The notes below the pieces were generated by a model that saw only the letters and a list, made by a program, of their open reading frames with translations, searched no databases and was not told the DNA's origin. A program made the position numbers and the translations under genes. Shown here one piece after another: positions 47,014 through 56,868 of a stretch of DNA of 64,000 bases (the stretch's first letter is position 1; each line of letters begins with the position of its first letter). The DNA lies in assembly GCF_900099655.1 (NCBI RefSeq), contig NZ_FNDC01000006.1, positions 125,947 through 189,946 of the forward strand, given 5' to 3'. Origin of the DNA: Planococcus glaciei. Its GTDB lineage: Bacteria; Bacillota; Bacilli; Bacillales_A; Planococcaceae.

Positions 47014-48507
47014 ATGGAACTCAAAGTACAGCAAGATGCATTAAATCTTGAAGCGGAAATTCTGGTCGTCGGCCTTAGCCGCCATCCCGAGAATACAAAG
47101 GGCTGGAGCGAGTTTTCCGAGCGCTTTAATGGCAAGCTGGAAGAATGGACAAAACAGGATCTGTCGTTTGACTTGAACGCATCCACTACATACCCGACTT
47201 TAACCGGTTCAGTTCCGAGGGTATTGTTTATCGGTTTGAATGACCGGAAAAAGCTTACGGAAGAGGATGTCCGTACAGCGTTTGGGCAAGTCGGCAAAGA
47301 ATTGTTAAAGAAAAAAATCAAGCATGCGGCCGTGTATTTGGATTCGTTCCAAAACGACAGCATCAGTGCTGAAGACGCTGCTTACTTAGCGGCGGAAGGC
47401 ATTGGCATGGGAACATACCGTTTTGATGATTACAAAACTTCATCAAATGAAGCGGATGTGCATTTGGAGTCCTTGGCATTGTTGACGCAGGAAGATGCAG
47501 ACGAAGTCCAGGCATCAGCCTTTATCGGTCAGGTATTTGGGGAATCGGTCAATGAAGCACGGACGCTCGTCAACATGCCGGGAAATCTCTTGACTGCGAC
47601 AGCACTTGCTGATTACGCACAGGAACTGGGAGAAACGTATGGCTTTGAAACCGACATTCTGGGCAAAGCGGAACTTGAAGAACTGGGAATGGGTGCCATT
47701 CTTGCAGTAAACCAAGGATCTGTTGAAGAGCCGCGCCTGATTGTGTTGAAATACAAAGCGACCGACAGCTTTGATAAGCCGCTGGCTCTTGTTGGAAAAG
47801 GGATCACGTTCGATACAGGCGGCTATTCCTTAAAACCGAAAGACGGCATTGTCGGCATGAAAGGTGACATGGGCGGCGCTGCAGCGGTACTGGGCGCTAT
47901 GAAAATCATTGGGGAATTGCAGCCCGAGAAAAACGTCGTAGCTGTCATTGCTTCTACGGATAACATGGTATCCGGCAACGCATTCAAGCCGGATGATGTC
48001 ATCACTTCCTTGAGCGGCAAAACGATTGAAATCCTGAACACAGACGCGGAAGGCCGTTTGGTGCTGGCTGATTCGGTGACGTATGCGAAACAAATGGGCG
48101 CTACACATATCATTGATGTGGCAACATTGACGGGCGGCGTAATCGTAGCGCTTGGCAATGACAAAACAGGCGCTTTGACAAACGACGAAGGCTTTTTTGA
48201 GACCTTTATGGAAGCAGCGCTTGAAACAGGCGAGTTTGTCTGGAGATTGCCGCTGACTGAACGCGACAAGAAACGCATCCGTAAAAGCGATGTTGCGGAC
48301 TTGAACAATTCGCCGGGCCGTGACGGCCATATGATTTTCGGCGGCGGGTTTGTCGGCGAGTTTGCTGAAAATACCCCTTGGATCCATTTGGATATCGCAG
48401 GGACTTCACATGCAGCATCTCCGCATGATCTGGGTCCGCAAGGCGGAACGGGCGCAATGGTCCGCACATTGGCCATGATGGTTGAAAAAATGGCAGAAGA
48501 ACAATAA
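47014..48507 (+). CDS. pepA: Leucyl aminopeptidase (M17)
   Basis: Zinc/manganese-dependent cytosolic aminopeptidase of family M17, 497 residues. Metal and active-site motifs: LVGKGITFDTGGYSLKP, MKGDMGGAAAV, and NTDAEGRLVLAD; the N-terminal domain (about 1-165) is the variable regulatory part. The ATG at 47014 follows AGAGGGGG. A small inverted repeat CGAGTA-N6-TACTCG at 46939-46956 lies in the upstream region and might be an operator. It stands alone, ending in a strong bidirectional terminator. Confidence 0.95.
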   Translation: MELKVQQDALNLEAEILVVGLSRHPENTKGWSEFSERFNGKLEEWTKQDLSFDLNASTTYPTLTGSVPRVLFIGLNDRKKLTEEDVRTAFGQVGKELLKKKIKHAAVYLDSFQNDSISAEDAAYLAAEGIGMGTYRFDDYKTSSNEADVHLESLALLTQEDADEVQASAFIGQVFGESVNEARTLVNMPGNLLTATALADYAQELGETYGFETDILGKAELEELGMGAILAVNQGSVEEPRLIVLKYKATDSFDKPLALVGKGITFDTGGYSLKPKDGIVGMKGDMGGAAAVLGAMKIIGELQPEKNVVAVIASTDNMVSGNAFKPDDVITSLSGKTIEILNTDAEGRLVLADSVTYAKQMGATHIIDVATLTGGVIVALGNDKTGALTNDEGFFETFMEAALETGEFVWRLPLTERDKKRIRKSDVADLNNSPGRDGHMIFGGGFVGEFAENTPWIHLDIAGTSHAASPHDLGPQGGTGAMVRTLAMMVEKMAEEQ

Positions 48508-48513
48508 AACATG

Positions 48514-48556
48514 AAAATGAGCCAGGCAGCAGTTTTTCTGCTGCCTGGCTCATTTT
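48514..48556. terminator. Bidirectional terminator between pepA and mrpG
   Basis: Perfect 19-bp stem AAAATGAGCCAGGCAGCAG with its complement around TTTTT; T/A runs flank both ends. It overlaps the mrpG stop codon. Confidence 0.95.
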
Positions 48557-48953
48557 ATTTTTGTTCGCCTTTTTTCTTTTCTATTGCTATTTTCATGTCA
48601 TCGCGTACCGTTTCTTCGGCAAGTGGGATGCCCGACATGTAAGATGCGCGTCCAATCAAATGCCCAGCTACAGGAGAAGTGATGAACAAAAAAGCGATGG
48701 CAATCACCAGCTGCGGATTAAAATGGTCTTCCAGCAGCCAGAAGTGGATAAATGTGCCGCCTAGGATACACATCACACCCAGTGTAGAGCTTTTAGAAGC
48801 TGCGTGCGTCCGAGTGTAGACATCCGGAAGCCTTACAAGCCCGAGCGCTGTAACGGCACTGAAAATGACCCCTACACTGATTAGAATGATGATGAGGATG
48901 TTAACGATTGTTGTTTCGATCGAAAATCTCTCCTCTCTCAATGAATTTCGCAA
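48555..48953 (-). CDS. mrpG: Na+/H+ antiporter subunit MrpG
   Basis: Small membrane subunit of the Mrp complex with three helices and the signature LGLVRLPDVYTRTHAASKSSTLGV. The start is odd: the open frame begins at TTG 48953 without a ribosome site, while AGAGGAGAG lies where it would serve ATC at 48920, giving 121 residues, the family length; no ATG, GTG or TTG lies near. It overlaps mrpF by 20-53 bp depending on the start. It is the last gene of mrpABCDEFG. Confidence 0.92.
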   Translation of the reverse strand: MRNSLREERFSIETTIVNILIIILISVGVIFSAVTALGLVRLPDVYTRTHAASKSSTLGVMCILGGTFIHFWLLEDHFNPQLVIAIAFLFITSPVAGHLIGRASYMSGIPLAEETVRDDMKIAIEKKKGEQK

Positions 48954-49182
48954 ATGCTGTTGTCCCGATAAACGACAGGATGCTCAACAGCAAAATGATT
49001 TCCAGGAAAAACTCGGTTCCGATAATAAGCGACAGCAACGCGACAATCGATACCAGCGCTACGCCTAAAGCATCCAGCGCTACGACGCGGTCCGCAACCG
49101 TCGGCCCTTTCACAAGCCGGTAAAGAAGGCCGGAAAAGGCAAAGCTGATGACGAGGAGGGAAACCCAGTAGAATGTCATCAT
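48901..49182 (-). CDS. mrpF: Na+/H+ antiporter subunit MrpF
   Basis: 93-residue membrane subunit with three helices, signature VKGPTVADRVVALDALGV, typical of MrpF/MnhF. The ATG at 49182 (or the following ATG at 49179) has GGAGGTGAG upstream. It overlaps mrpE by 4 bp and mrpG at the other end, consistent with tightly coupled production of one complex. Confidence 0.94.
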   Translation of the reverse strand: MMTFYWVSLLVISFAFSGLLYRLVKGPTVADRVVALDALGVALVSIVALLSLIIGTEFFLEIILLLSILSFIGTTAFAKFIERGEIFDRNNNR

Positions 49183-49658
49183 GGGCGGCTCACCTCCAGA
49201 ATTGCACGTTCGAATGTGTTCTTGATGGAAGACACTGCATCTTCAATATCCTCAAAATCGATGGCGTGAATGTACAGGCGCTTTTGATCTTCCGATATTC
49301 CGATCACCAGCGTACCTGGTGTTAAGGTGATCAGTGCAGAAAGTAAAGTCACTTCCCAGTCGTGTTTCAACTCGGTTTCCAGCTCGAAAACAGCAGGGTG
49401 AATGTCCAACTTCGGCTGGATCACCAACTTAAATACAGAGAAGCTGGAAAGGACCAATTCTTTCAGGAACAGAAAGAACAGGGAAATGACTGCCCAAATC
49501 CGAGATGTGTAAAGCCGGTAAGAAAAGAACCGGCGCATCAGAATAATGAGCAGCAAGCCTACAATAAAGCCGACCGCAAAACCGGTTGGAGTAAACGCGT
49601 TGGTCATGAACATCCAAACTCCGGCTAAAAAGAAATTCAGTAAAATTTGCAAAGCCAT
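49179..49658 (-). CDS. mrpE: Na+/H+ antiporter subunit MrpE
   Basis: Membrane subunit of 159 residues with two or three N-terminal helices (LLNFFLAGVWMFM) and a cytosolic part with TPGTLVIGISEDQKRLYIHAID, the MrpE hallmark. ATG 49658 has AAAGGAG nine bases upstream and gives the family start MALQILLN; ATG 49664 is too close. It follows mrpD directly. Confidence 0.93.
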   Translation of the reverse strand: MALQILLNFFLAGVWMFMTNAFTPTGFAVGFIVGLLLIILMRRFFSYRLYTSRIWAVISLFFLFLKELVLSSFSVFKLVIQPKLDIHPAVFELETELKHDWEVTLLSALITLTPGTLVIGISEDQKRLYIHAIDFEDIEDAVSSIKNTFERAILEVSRP

Positions 49659-49664
49659 CTTCAT

Positions 49665-51146
49665 CTACTCCTTTAATACCGCATCTATATAGATGGATGG
49701 ATTTAGTAGAACCTCGCCAGCCCCATTGATCAATGGCATGAACAATTCAGCGCCCACGCCAATGAAAACCGTGATGGCGACCAATAGTACCGAAGGAATG
49801 AGCATTTGGCGGTATGTTGATTTTTTTAAAGGCACCGTTTCAACCGGTTCTCCCCAGAATGCATAAATGAATATGCGGATTGCGCTTAAGAGTACAAGCA
49901 AGCTTGTTGCCAATACCACAATGCTGCCCCAGAAATGCGGCCCCTCAAATCCACCTTGCACAATTAGCAATTTACCCGGGAATCCGCTAAGCGGCGGAAT
50001 ACCGGCTAAGCCGAATGCGGTGATCAGATAAACCCATCCGAGGAATGGATGTGTTTTCATTAATCCGCCCATTTGGCGCAAATTGGATGTGCCAAAAATG
50101 ACAGCAACAATGCCCACCAGGAAAAAGAGAGCGGCTTTGATCAACATATCGTGGATTAAGTAAAAGATTGCTCCGTCCACACCGGCTTCATTCAATTGCG
50201 ATACACCGAACAAGATCACGCCTACAGCAATGATGATGTTGTAAATGATAATTTTCTTAACATCAAAATAAGCAAGGGCGCCAATACAGCCGGCCAAGAT
50301 TGTCAGAATGGCAATGATGGCCAGCAGCTCATGCGTGAAATCTGTGTTCATCGTGAAAAACAAGGTGTATGTACGCATAATCGCATAAACCCCGACTTTG
50401 GTCAGCAAAGCACCGAAAAGCGCCAAGATGGGGGTAGGGGGAGCATGATAAGCTCCCGGCAGCCAAAAGTACAGCGGGAAAATAGCAGCCTTGAAACCGA
50501 ACACCATCAGGAACATCACGGCAATTACCGTTAAGATTCCAGTCGCTTCAATCTGGGGAATCTTCACGGCCAAGTCGGCCATATTCAAAGTTCCGGTAAC
50601 CGAGTATAAAAAGGCGACTGCTGAAACAAACAATGCAGAAGAAATCACGTTGACCAGCAAATATTTGATCGTTTCCCGCAGCTGCGGTTTTTCGCCGCCG
50701 TGGACAATCAGCATATAAGAAGACATCAACAGCACTTCAAAGAATACAAATAAGTTGAAAATATCGCCGGTCGTGAATGCTCCGTTAACACCCGTCAATA
50801 GGAAAAGCACTGCAGGGTAGTAAAACGATTGTTCACGTTCGGCCCCGATTGTCGGGAAGCTGTAAAAAATAATGAATAAGGTAATGATTGTTGCGCTAAG
50901 CACCAGCAAAGCGGAGAACAAATCAGATACCATCGTAATGCCGAAAGGTGCATCCCAGCTGCCTAATGTGACCGCCTGGATGCCATCTGTCTTCACTTTA
51001 GCTATTAAAAACAAAACTGCAACTAAAGCCAGTCCTGCCCCAATCGCAGCGAATGTCCGCTGCATACGGATATTTTTAGGGAAAAACAATAGAATCGCAG
51101 CAAATAGCAACGGAATTAAGACAGGAAAGAGAAGTAAATTAATCAT
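49665..51146 (-). CDS. mrpD: Na+/H+ antiporter subunit MrpD
   Basis: Large subunit of 493 residues with about 14 helices, homologous to complex I NuoN/NuoM and part of the proton path. Motifs include [20 protein letters not shown] (conserved acidic/Lys helix), [18 protein letters not shown] and [17 protein letters not shown]. It overlaps mrpC by 8 bp. Confidence 0.95.
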   Translation of the reverse strand: MINLLLFPVLIPLLFAAILLFFPKNIRMQRTFAAIGAGLALVAVLFLIAKVKTDGIQAVTLGSWDAPFGITMVSDLFSALLVLSATIITLFIIFYSFPTIGAEREQSFYYPAVLFLLTGVNGAFTTGDIFNLFVFFEVLLMSSYMLIVHGGEKPQLRETIKYLLVNVISSALFVSAVAFLYSVTGTLNMADLAVKIPQIEATGILTVIAVMFLMVFGFKAAIFPLYFWLPGAYHAPPTPILALFGALLTKVGVYAIMRTYTLFFTMNTDFTHELLAIIAILTILAGCIGALAYFDVKKIIIYNIIIAVGVILFGVSQLNEAGVDGAIFYLIHDMLIKAALFFLVGIVAVIFGTSNLRQMGGLMKTHPFLGWVYLITAFGLAGIPPLSGFPGKLLIVQGGFEGPHFWGSIVVLATSLLVLLSAIRIFIYAFWGEPVETVPLKKSTYRQMLIPSVLLVAITVFIGVGAELFMPLINGAGEVLLNPSIYIDAVLKE

Positions 51147-51486
51147 TGTCTTCAGTTCCTCTCATTAAATTCACGTTATCGGTGCCAAGCTCCTGATAGG
51201 AACGGTAAGCAAGTACCAGGAAAAATGACGTCACCGCAAAAGAAATGACAATCGCCGTTAAAATCAGCGCTTGCGGAAGGGGATCGACATAATCTGAAAT
51301 GCTTACGCCGTCCGCGACCACTGGAGGCGCAGTGCCGCCAAGGCCGCCCATTGTCAAAATCAGCAAATGCGCGCCATGGCTGAGCAAGCCGGTACCGATA
51401 ATGATGCGGATCAAACTTTTTGAAAGCATCAGGTAAACAGCTGCCATAAACAAAAAGCCGATGACAACCGACATGATAATTTCCAT
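51139..51486 (-). CDS. mrpC: Na+/H+ antiporter subunit MrpC
   Basis: 115-residue membrane subunit homologous to NuoK, three helices, with [19 protein letters not shown] and [18 protein letters not shown]. It overlaps mrpD by 8 bp and mrpB by 1 bp. Confidence 0.95.
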   Translation of the reverse strand: MEIIMSVVIGFLFMAAVYLMLSKSLIRIIIGTGLLSHGAHLLILTMGGLGGTAPPVVADGVSISDYVDPLPQALILTAIVISFAVTSFFLVLAYRSYQELGTDNVNLMRGTEDND

Positions 51487-51908
51487 TATTCATCCTCTCC
51501 AATCGTTTGAATAATGGTCATCGTAACGCCGACAACAACCAGATAAACGCCTAAATCAAACAAAGCGGCAGAATGCAAAGATGTTTTGCCCCAAAGCGGC
51601 AAATCAAAATAATCGTAGGCATGTGTAAAGAATGGAACATTAAAGAAAATGGAAGCGCTCGCCGTTCCAAGGGCCAACAGCAAGCCGGTAGCAGTCATCA
51701 TGACGTAATTGAACGGGATGATTTTTTTCACCGTTTCGATGTCATACGCAAGCATCAGCAAAACGATGGCGCTGGCCGTCAAAAGGCCGCCGACAAACCC
51801 GCCGCCCGGCGTATAATGTCCAGCGAAGAAAATATGGACAGCGAACATCAGAATGATAAAGGTTACCACTTTTGTAGCGGTTTGAAGCATCACGTCATTT
51901 GTTCTCAT
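51486..51908 (-). CDS. mrpB: Na+/H+ antiporter subunit MrpB
   Basis: 140-residue membrane subunit, four helices, signature [16 protein letters not shown] and the end [11 protein letters not shown] region typical of MrpB/MnhB. It is a stand-alone MrpB in addition to the MrpB-like domain fused to the end of MrpA. It overlaps mrpA by 14 bp. Confidence 0.95.
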   Translation of the reverse strand: MRTNDVMLQTATKVVTFIILMFAVHIFFAGHYTPGGGFVGGLLTASAIVLLMLAYDIETVKKIIPFNYVMMTATGLLLALGTASASIFFNVPFFTHAYDYFDLPLWGKTSLHSAALFDLGVYLVVVGVTMTIIQTIGEDE

Positions 51909-54309
51909 GTTGCCCCTCCTTTTTGTTCAAACGGAGTTTGATCATGGAAATGATGGCAATCCCGGCGATGCCAAGAACCGTAATCTCGAACAGCGTATCA
52001 AAACCGCGGTAATCCACCAGAATCACGTTGACGATGTTTCCGCCTCCGGCTTCGGAGTAGACGGTTTCTTTGTAATACTCCGAAATGGACGGCAGAATTT
52101 TTTGCGAATGGGAAGCCAAAGCGACAAGCGTCATGGTGATGCCGACGCCTAGCGCAATTGCAGCATTCCCAAGTTTAAAGCCCATCCGTTCTTCTTTTTT
52201 GCTCACTTTCGGCAAATGATAGAACGCCAGCAGGAACAAAGCGACCGAGATGGTTTCAATCACCAGTTGCGTCAAAGCCAAATCCGGCGCGCGGAAAATG
52301 ACAAAAAACAAAGCAACGGAGTAGCCCACCGCACCGAGTGCGATTATGGCAGTTAATCTGGATTTAGCCGCCAGAATGGTGATAGTCCCGCCCACTAAGG
52401 CAATCAGGATGATAATTTCATAGATGCCGATTGGAGCTGTATTGCTCAGATCCAAAACAAAGGCGTCTGTAATGACCAATGTGCTCAATACAATCAGCAC
52501 CACGAAACCAAACATGTACACAAGGTAAGAACGGATAAACCCGGTCATGTAAACAGCGGAAAAGCGGTTGGCGCCGCCGTCGCTTAAATACATAAAGCTA
52601 TCGTACAAGCGGTTGAGCGAAACGCTGTCCGGAAAGGCATCGTAGGCTTGCTTCCATTTGCGGAACGACCAGAACAGCAGAGCGCCGATGGCAAAAATGC
52701 CAAGCGTCATAAAGAACTCGGTATTCGCACCGTGCCAAGCGGAAACATGGATATCAATTTCTTCCGGATTGCTGTACATGAATGGCTGTATTGCCAGCAC
52801 TGCCGGTTTCACAAGCCAATCGCCGACCACGTTCGGAATAAAGAAAATGGCGATGACAGACACCGCTAAAATAGCAGGGGATACGAGCATCCCGATAGGT
52901 GCTTCGTGCGCATGTTTCGGCAATTCTTCTGGCTTGTGTTTGCCGGCAAAGGTGTGGAACACAAAATAAAAACTGTAAACGAATGTAAAAACGCTTCCAA
53001 TCCATGCCAGGACAGGGAACAGGATTCCCCATACATCCATGGAGAACAAATCGAATTCCGCGATGGCAAGCATGGCCGTCAAGAACATTTCCTTGCTGAG
53101 GAAACCGCCGAAAAGCGGGATCCCGGCCATCGAGAACGAACCGATCATCGCAATCGTAAAGCTGATCGGCATAATGCTCATCAACCCGCCGAGTTTGCGG
53201 ATATCGCGTGTACCGGTTTCATGATCGACGATTCCGGCAATCATGAACAGGCTTCCTTTAAACACCGCATGGTTGACCAGGTGGAAAATTGCTGCAAAAG
53301 CCGCATACTTAAATACCGTACCGGCTGCATCTTCAACATGGAAGCCGAGTGCAGAAGCGCCCAGCAAACTCATGATCAATCCAAGCTGGGATACTGTTGA
53401 AAAAGCGAGGATTCCCTTGAGGTCTTTTTGCTTCAATGCAAAAAACGATCCCCAGAACATGGTGAACAACCCGATTCCGGTCACCAGCCAAACCCAAGTG
53501 CCGGAAGCGGCAAAAATCGGTGTGAATCTCGCGACCAGGTAAAGGCCGGCTTTCACCATTGTTGCCGAGTGCAGGTAAGCGCTGACCGGTGTCGGCGCTT
53601 CCATTGCATCCGGAAGCCAGATGTAGAATGGGAATTGCGCGGATTTCGTGAACGCACCGAGCAGGATCAATACCAAAGCCCAAGTAAAGAACTCATGGCC
53701 AAGCAGCTCCGGAGCCTGCGAAATCAGTTCGCGGATGGAGTACGTGTTGCCCATAATGCTGAGAAGCACAAAACCTCCAAGCATCATCAATCCGCCGAAC
53801 ACGGTAATCATCATCGATTTTAAAGCACCAAATCGCGAGCGGTCACGGGTATACCAGTAACCGATTAACAGGAACGAAGAAATCGAAGTCAGTTCCCAGA
53901 AAAGGTAGAGCGTAATCAGATGGTCAGACTGGACAATGCCCAGCATAGCAGTCATGAACATCAATAGATAAACGTAAAAATTATGTAATTGTTCGCGTTT
54001 TTTATCCAGGTAAAAAACTGAATACAAGACGACCAGAGATCCGATGCCCGTAATAAGCAACGAAAACAAGAGGCTCAATCCATCCAGGTAGGCTATGAAT
54101 GAGATGTCGAGTGAGGGAATCCATTGGAATTCTGAAACCCGCGTGCCGCCGTCCATTGTAGTCGGAAGCAGGGTCGCGTAATAAATGAATAAAATCACCG
54201 GAACAACCAAAACAAACCAGCCGGTGTGAATCTGGCCGATTTTTTTAAACAACAGCGGGATGAAGAGTGCTGCTATTATAGGTAAGAAAATCAAAAACAC
54301 AAGTGACAA
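51895..54309 (-). CDS. mrpA: Na+/H+ antiporter subunit MrpA
   Basis: Largest subunit, 804 residues, with an N-terminal NuoL-like part and a C-terminal MrpB-like/DUF4040 extension. Motifs include LYLFWELTSISSFLLIGYW, FPFYIWLPDAMEAPTPVSAY and LVNHAVFKGSLFMIAGIVDH. The start is TTG 54309, six bases after AGGAGG. It heads the complete seven-subunit operon that exports Na+ for H+ and supports growth in salt and at alkaline pH. Confidence 0.95.
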   Translation of the reverse strand: MSLVFLIFLPIIAALFIPLLFKKIGQIHTGWFVLVVPVILFIYYATLLPTTMDGGTRVSEFQWIPSLDISFIAYLDGLSLLFSLLITGIGSLVVLYSVFYLDKKREQLHNFYVYLLMFMTAMLGIVQSDHLITLYLFWELTSISSFLLIGYWYTRDRSRFGALKSMMITVFGGLMMLGGFVLLSIMGNTYSIRELISQAPELLGHEFFTWALVLILLGAFTKSAQFPFYIWLPDAMEAPTPVSAYLHSATMVKAGLYLVARFTPIFAASGTWVWLVTGIGLFTMFWGSFFALKQKDLKGILAFSTVSQLGLIMSLLGASALGFHVEDAAGTVFKYAAFAAIFHLVNHAVFKGSLFMIAGIVDHETGTRDIRKLGGLMSIMPISFTIAMIGSFSMAGIPLFGGFLSKEMFLTAMLAIAEFDLFSMDVWGILFPVLAWIGSVFTFVYSFYFVFHTFAGKHKPEELPKHAHEAPIGMLVSPAILAVSVIAIFFIPNVVGDWLVKPAVLAIQPFMYSNPEEIDIHVSAWHGANTEFFMTLGIFAIGALLFWSFRKWKQAYDAFPDSVSLNRLYDSFMYLSDGGANRFSAVYMTGFIRSYLVYMFGFVVLIVLSTLVITDAFVLDLSNTAPIGIYEIIILIALVGGTITILAAKSRLTAIIALGAVGYSVALFFVIFRAPDLALTQLVIETISVALFLLAFYHLPKVSKKEERMGFKLGNAAIALGVGITMTLVALASHSQKILPSISEYYKETVYSEAGGGNIVNVILVDYRGFDTLFEITVLGIAGIAIISMIKLRLNKKEGQHENK

Positions 54310-54353
54310 ATGAATCCTCCTTTCAATCGAATACGTGATGACTTTCTAGAGAA

Positions 54354-54382
54354 ATTATAACGTACCTGAACATAATTTGCAC
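54354..54382 (-). promoter_or_regulatory. Predicted promoter of the mrp operon
   Basis: On the minus strand a perfect TATAAT (plus coordinates 54354-54359) preceded at 17 bp by the weak -35 GTGCAA (54377-54382). About 45 bp before the mrpA start. Confidence 0.4.
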
Positions 54383-54483
54383 CGATAGATACGGACGCCC
54401 ATCTTTCTGTAGCAGTTTTTTCAGGTCTTTTAAGATAGGTAGAAACTCAATTAAGTTAATTTTGTGAATTTAACAGACATAAT

Positions 54484-54519
54484 AAAAAAAGCCGATTTTC
54501 TGATGAAAATCGGCTTTTT
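54484..54519. terminator. Bidirectional terminator downstream of the MFS gene
   Basis: AAAAAGCCGATTTTC-TGAT-GAAAATCGGCTTTTT. It would end the minus-strand MFS transcript after the repeat element. Confidence 0.93.
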
Positions 54520-54522
54520 CTT

Positions 54523-54600
54523 TGTCCAGCCTCCAGCGCCCAGCCCCTCGAGTCGCTTCCAGCGCTTGTCGAGGCTATATGGGCGCTTGCGCTTTTCTTA
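54523..54600. repeat. Single copy of the dispersed intergenic repeat
   Basis: Opens TGTCCAGCCTCCAGCGCCC, contains CCCCTCGAG and CAGCGCTTGTCGAGGCTATA, and ends GGGCGCTTGCGCTTTTCTTA: the same order of blocks as in each first half-unit at 45927. It lies between the MFS stop and its terminator. Confidence 0.85.
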
Positions 54601-55830
54601 TTACATCGATTTCAATTCCTGTTCCAGAAGTACGTCTTCGAAATCCTGCTCCGGTTTGGAGGTGGTGTATTTCAAAAAGACAAAGGAGACCAGGAAAAGC
54701 GTGCCGGTCACGATAAATACAGACGGAATGCCGATAAATCCACTGACAATCCCTCCGAACATTGGACCGATGATATTGCCTAGGAAGCGGAAGCTTGTGT
54801 TGTAGCCCATGATTTCCCCTTGGATTTCAATGGGCGCTTCTCTGCGCATTAAAGCGGTGGTTGTTGGAATCATACCACCGACAGCAATCCCGAACAGCAG
54901 GCGAAGAATCATCAATTGCCAAAGCTCAGTCACAAACGCTTGCGGGACGATAAAGACAAAAGCGAGAATCAGCAAAAACGTCAACACTTTCTCGTAGCCG
55001 ATCTGGTCGCCCAGGCGTCCCCAGCGGCGGGCAAACAACAGATTTCCGACACCGGTCGCACTAAACGTAATCCCGGCCAAAAGCGCCACTTGTGAGCCGT
55101 CGGTCAAATGAGCGACATACAGCGACAAGAGCGGTTGTATGGAAAAGTTTCCGATTTGGATCAGCGAAGTGATGATCATGACATTAAACAACAGCCGGTG
55201 ATTAAGTATCCCTTGAATGATTGTTTTTCGCGCGTAGACATGCGCATCTTTTTTCTTCACCCGTTTGATTTCTTTCAAACCGAAAGCGACGAGAAGAGCG
55301 GCAATCCCGATAACGCCGGACGTGATGACGAACGTATAGATGAAGCCGAAAGCATCAGCCATCAACCCGCCGATCACCGGACCGAACAAAGTGCCCGAGA
55401 CACTTCCCATCTGCAGTGTCCCAAGCGTCTTGCCCGCTTCTTCTCTGCGGGTTTGCGAGCTGACGAATGCAAGGGAAGTAGGGATAAAGCCGGTAACAAC
55501 GCCCATGAACAGCCGGATTAAAAACAACTCATGAACAGAATCAGCGGTACCCATTAAAAATATACTGATGGCAATCCCGAACCCGTTGATGATCAGGATG
55601 GGCTTATAGCCATATTTATCTGCAATCCTTCCCCAGATCGGCGACATGAACAAAGCCGCAACAAACGTTACGCCGAATACCAGGCCAGCCCACCGCTGGA
55701 CATATGCTTCTGAATAATTGCCGAGTGTTTCAATATAAAGCGATAAAAAAGGCATAATCATGGTGGTGCTTCCTGCTACGAGAAAGTTGGAAAACATAAT
55801 GATAAAGAAATTCTTTTTTTGTGCATCCAT
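54601..55830 (-). CDS. MFS multidrug efflux-type transporter
   Basis: 12-helix major-facilitator protein of 409 residues resembling the drug:H+ antiporter (MdtG/YfmO/NorA-like) group: FMSPIWGRIADKYGYKPILI (loop 2-3 motif), IRLFMGVVTGFIPTSLAFVSSQTRREEAG, and a second-half repeat LFARRWGRLGDQIGYEKVL. ATG 55830 lies six bases after AAGGGG; the frame is open to 55887 without a site. The drug profile is unknown, and no regulator gene is adjacent. Confidence 0.87.
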   Translation of the reverse strand: MDAQKKNFFIIMFSNFLVAGSTTMIMPFLSLYIETLGNYSEAYVQRWAGLVFGVTFVAALFMSPIWGRIADKYGYKPILIINGFGIAISIFLMGTADSVHELFLIRLFMGVVTGFIPTSLAFVSSQTRREEAGKTLGTLQMGSVSGTLFGPVIGGLMADAFGFIYTFVITSGVIGIAALLVAFGLKEIKRVKKKDAHVYARKTIIQGILNHRLLFNVMIITSLIQIGNFSIQPLLSLYVAHLTDGSQVALLAGITFSATGVGNLLFARRWGRLGDQIGYEKVLTFLLILAFVFIVPQAFVTELWQLMILRLLFGIAVGGMIPTTTALMRREAPIEIQGEIMGYNTSFRFLGNIIGPMFGGIVSGFIGIPSVFIVTGTLFLVSFVFLKYTTSKPEQDFEDVLLEQELKSM

Positions 55831-55972
55831 TCGGAACCCCTTCTTTCTGAACCATGGATCTAGCTCTAGTATAATATATTTCGTCACACGAAAAAAGTAA
55901 GGTGAATTACAAGTGTTTTCAATAAATTCGACCCTAATTTAAAGGGAAGGAGAAGCAAAATAAGATCCTGGA

Positions 55973-56001
55973 CTGACTGGCAATATTCTTTATGCTAAAA
56001 T
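55973..56001 (+). promoter_or_regulatory. Promoter of the cyclophilin gene
   Basis: CTGACT at 55973-55978, a 17-bp spacer, TAAAAT at 55996-56001 with TGC directly before it (extended -10). Confidence 0.55.
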
Positions 56002-56018
56002 GAAGCGGGGTGAAGACA

Positions 56019-56732
56019 ATGAGAAAAAAACTAATGCCGATCGTATTGCTTACAGCTTTTCTGGCTGCATGCAATACCAATAGTGAAACCGCAACAACTG
56101 AACCAGCCAACACAGAAACATCGTCGGAAACGGCTTCTGAAGCAAAAGTGATAGAAGGCTATCCGCAACTGTCAAAAGAAGTGGCAGAAGATGAAGCGTT
56201 AGTGGCAATGAAGACATCAATGGGCGACATTAAAATCAAACTTTTTTCGGAACTGGCGCCTAAAGCCGTCGAAAACTTTCTGACACATGCCGAAAATGGC
56301 TATTACGATGGACTTCTCTTCCACCGTGTAATGGAAGGCTTCATGATCCAAGGCGGCGATCCGACCGGCACCGGCGGCGGTGGAGAAAGCATTTACGGCA
56401 AGCCGTTTGAAGATGAATTCAGTCAGAATTTGTACAACATCCGCGGAGCCCTTTCCATGGCAAACGCAGGTCCTGGAACAAATGGCAGCCAATTTTTCAT
56501 TGTTCAGGCAACAGAAGTTCCTGCCGAACAAATCCCGGCTGACCATCCGGAAGAAATAAAAGCGGCTTATAAAGAAATGGGCGGCGCGTCTTGGCTTGAC
56601 GGCAAACATACCGTATTCGGCCAAGTAGTGGAAGGCATGGACGTAGTGGATGCCATTGCCGCGGCAGAAACCCAGCAAGATAGACCGGTAAAAGACATTA
56701 CGATCGACTCGATTGAGATTTTAGAAAAATGA
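56019..56732 (+). CDS. Cyclophilin-type peptidyl-prolyl isomerase, lipoprotein
   Basis: Surface-anchored foldase of 237 residues. Signal peptide with lipobox LAAC (Cys 18), a Thr/Glu linker to about residue 45, then a cyclophilin domain with the catalytic arginine in [31 protein letters not shown] and GSQFFIV. ATG 56019 follows GGGGTGA. A membrane-attached cyclophilin is unusual beside the more common PrsA-type lipoprotein foldase and probably helps folding of secreted proteins. Confidence 0.92.
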   Translation: MRKKLMPIVLLTAFLAACNTNSETATTEPANTETSSETASEAKVIEGYPQLSKEVAEDEALVAMKTSMGDIKIKLFSELAPKAVENFLTHAENGYYDGLLFHRVMEGFMIQGGDPTGTGGGGESIYGKPFEDEFSQNLYNIRGALSMANAGPGTNGSQFFIVQATEVPAEQIPADHPEEIKAAYKEMGGASWLDGKHTVFGQVVEGMDVVDAIAAAETQQDRPVKDITIDSIEILEK

Positions 56733-56733
56733 T

Positions 56734-56777
56734 GAAAAGAGGGAAATCCAATTAATATGGATTTCCCTCTTTTCTAT
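56734..56777 (+). terminator. Terminator after the cyclophilin gene
   Basis: AAAAGAGGGAAATCCA pairs with TGGATTTCCCTCTTTT around ATTAATA. Confidence 0.92.
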
Positions 56778-56868
56778 AGAAAAAACTAAGGGGAGCCGTT
56801 TTGCAGGAGTTTCCGGGTAAATGGCCAAATAGCTAAGGAGACGAATTTAGTAAGGGAGGAAAAAAGTT

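Noticed and set aside
51907..53860. Plus-strand open frames opposite mrpA
   Set aside because: They are antisense shadows of a strongly conserved membrane-protein gene, without ribosome sites or family features.
56796..56825. GTTTTG ... GGGTAA before the DinB gene as a sigma-B promoter
   Set aside because: The spacer is only 11 bp, shorter than accepted for sigma-B promoters.
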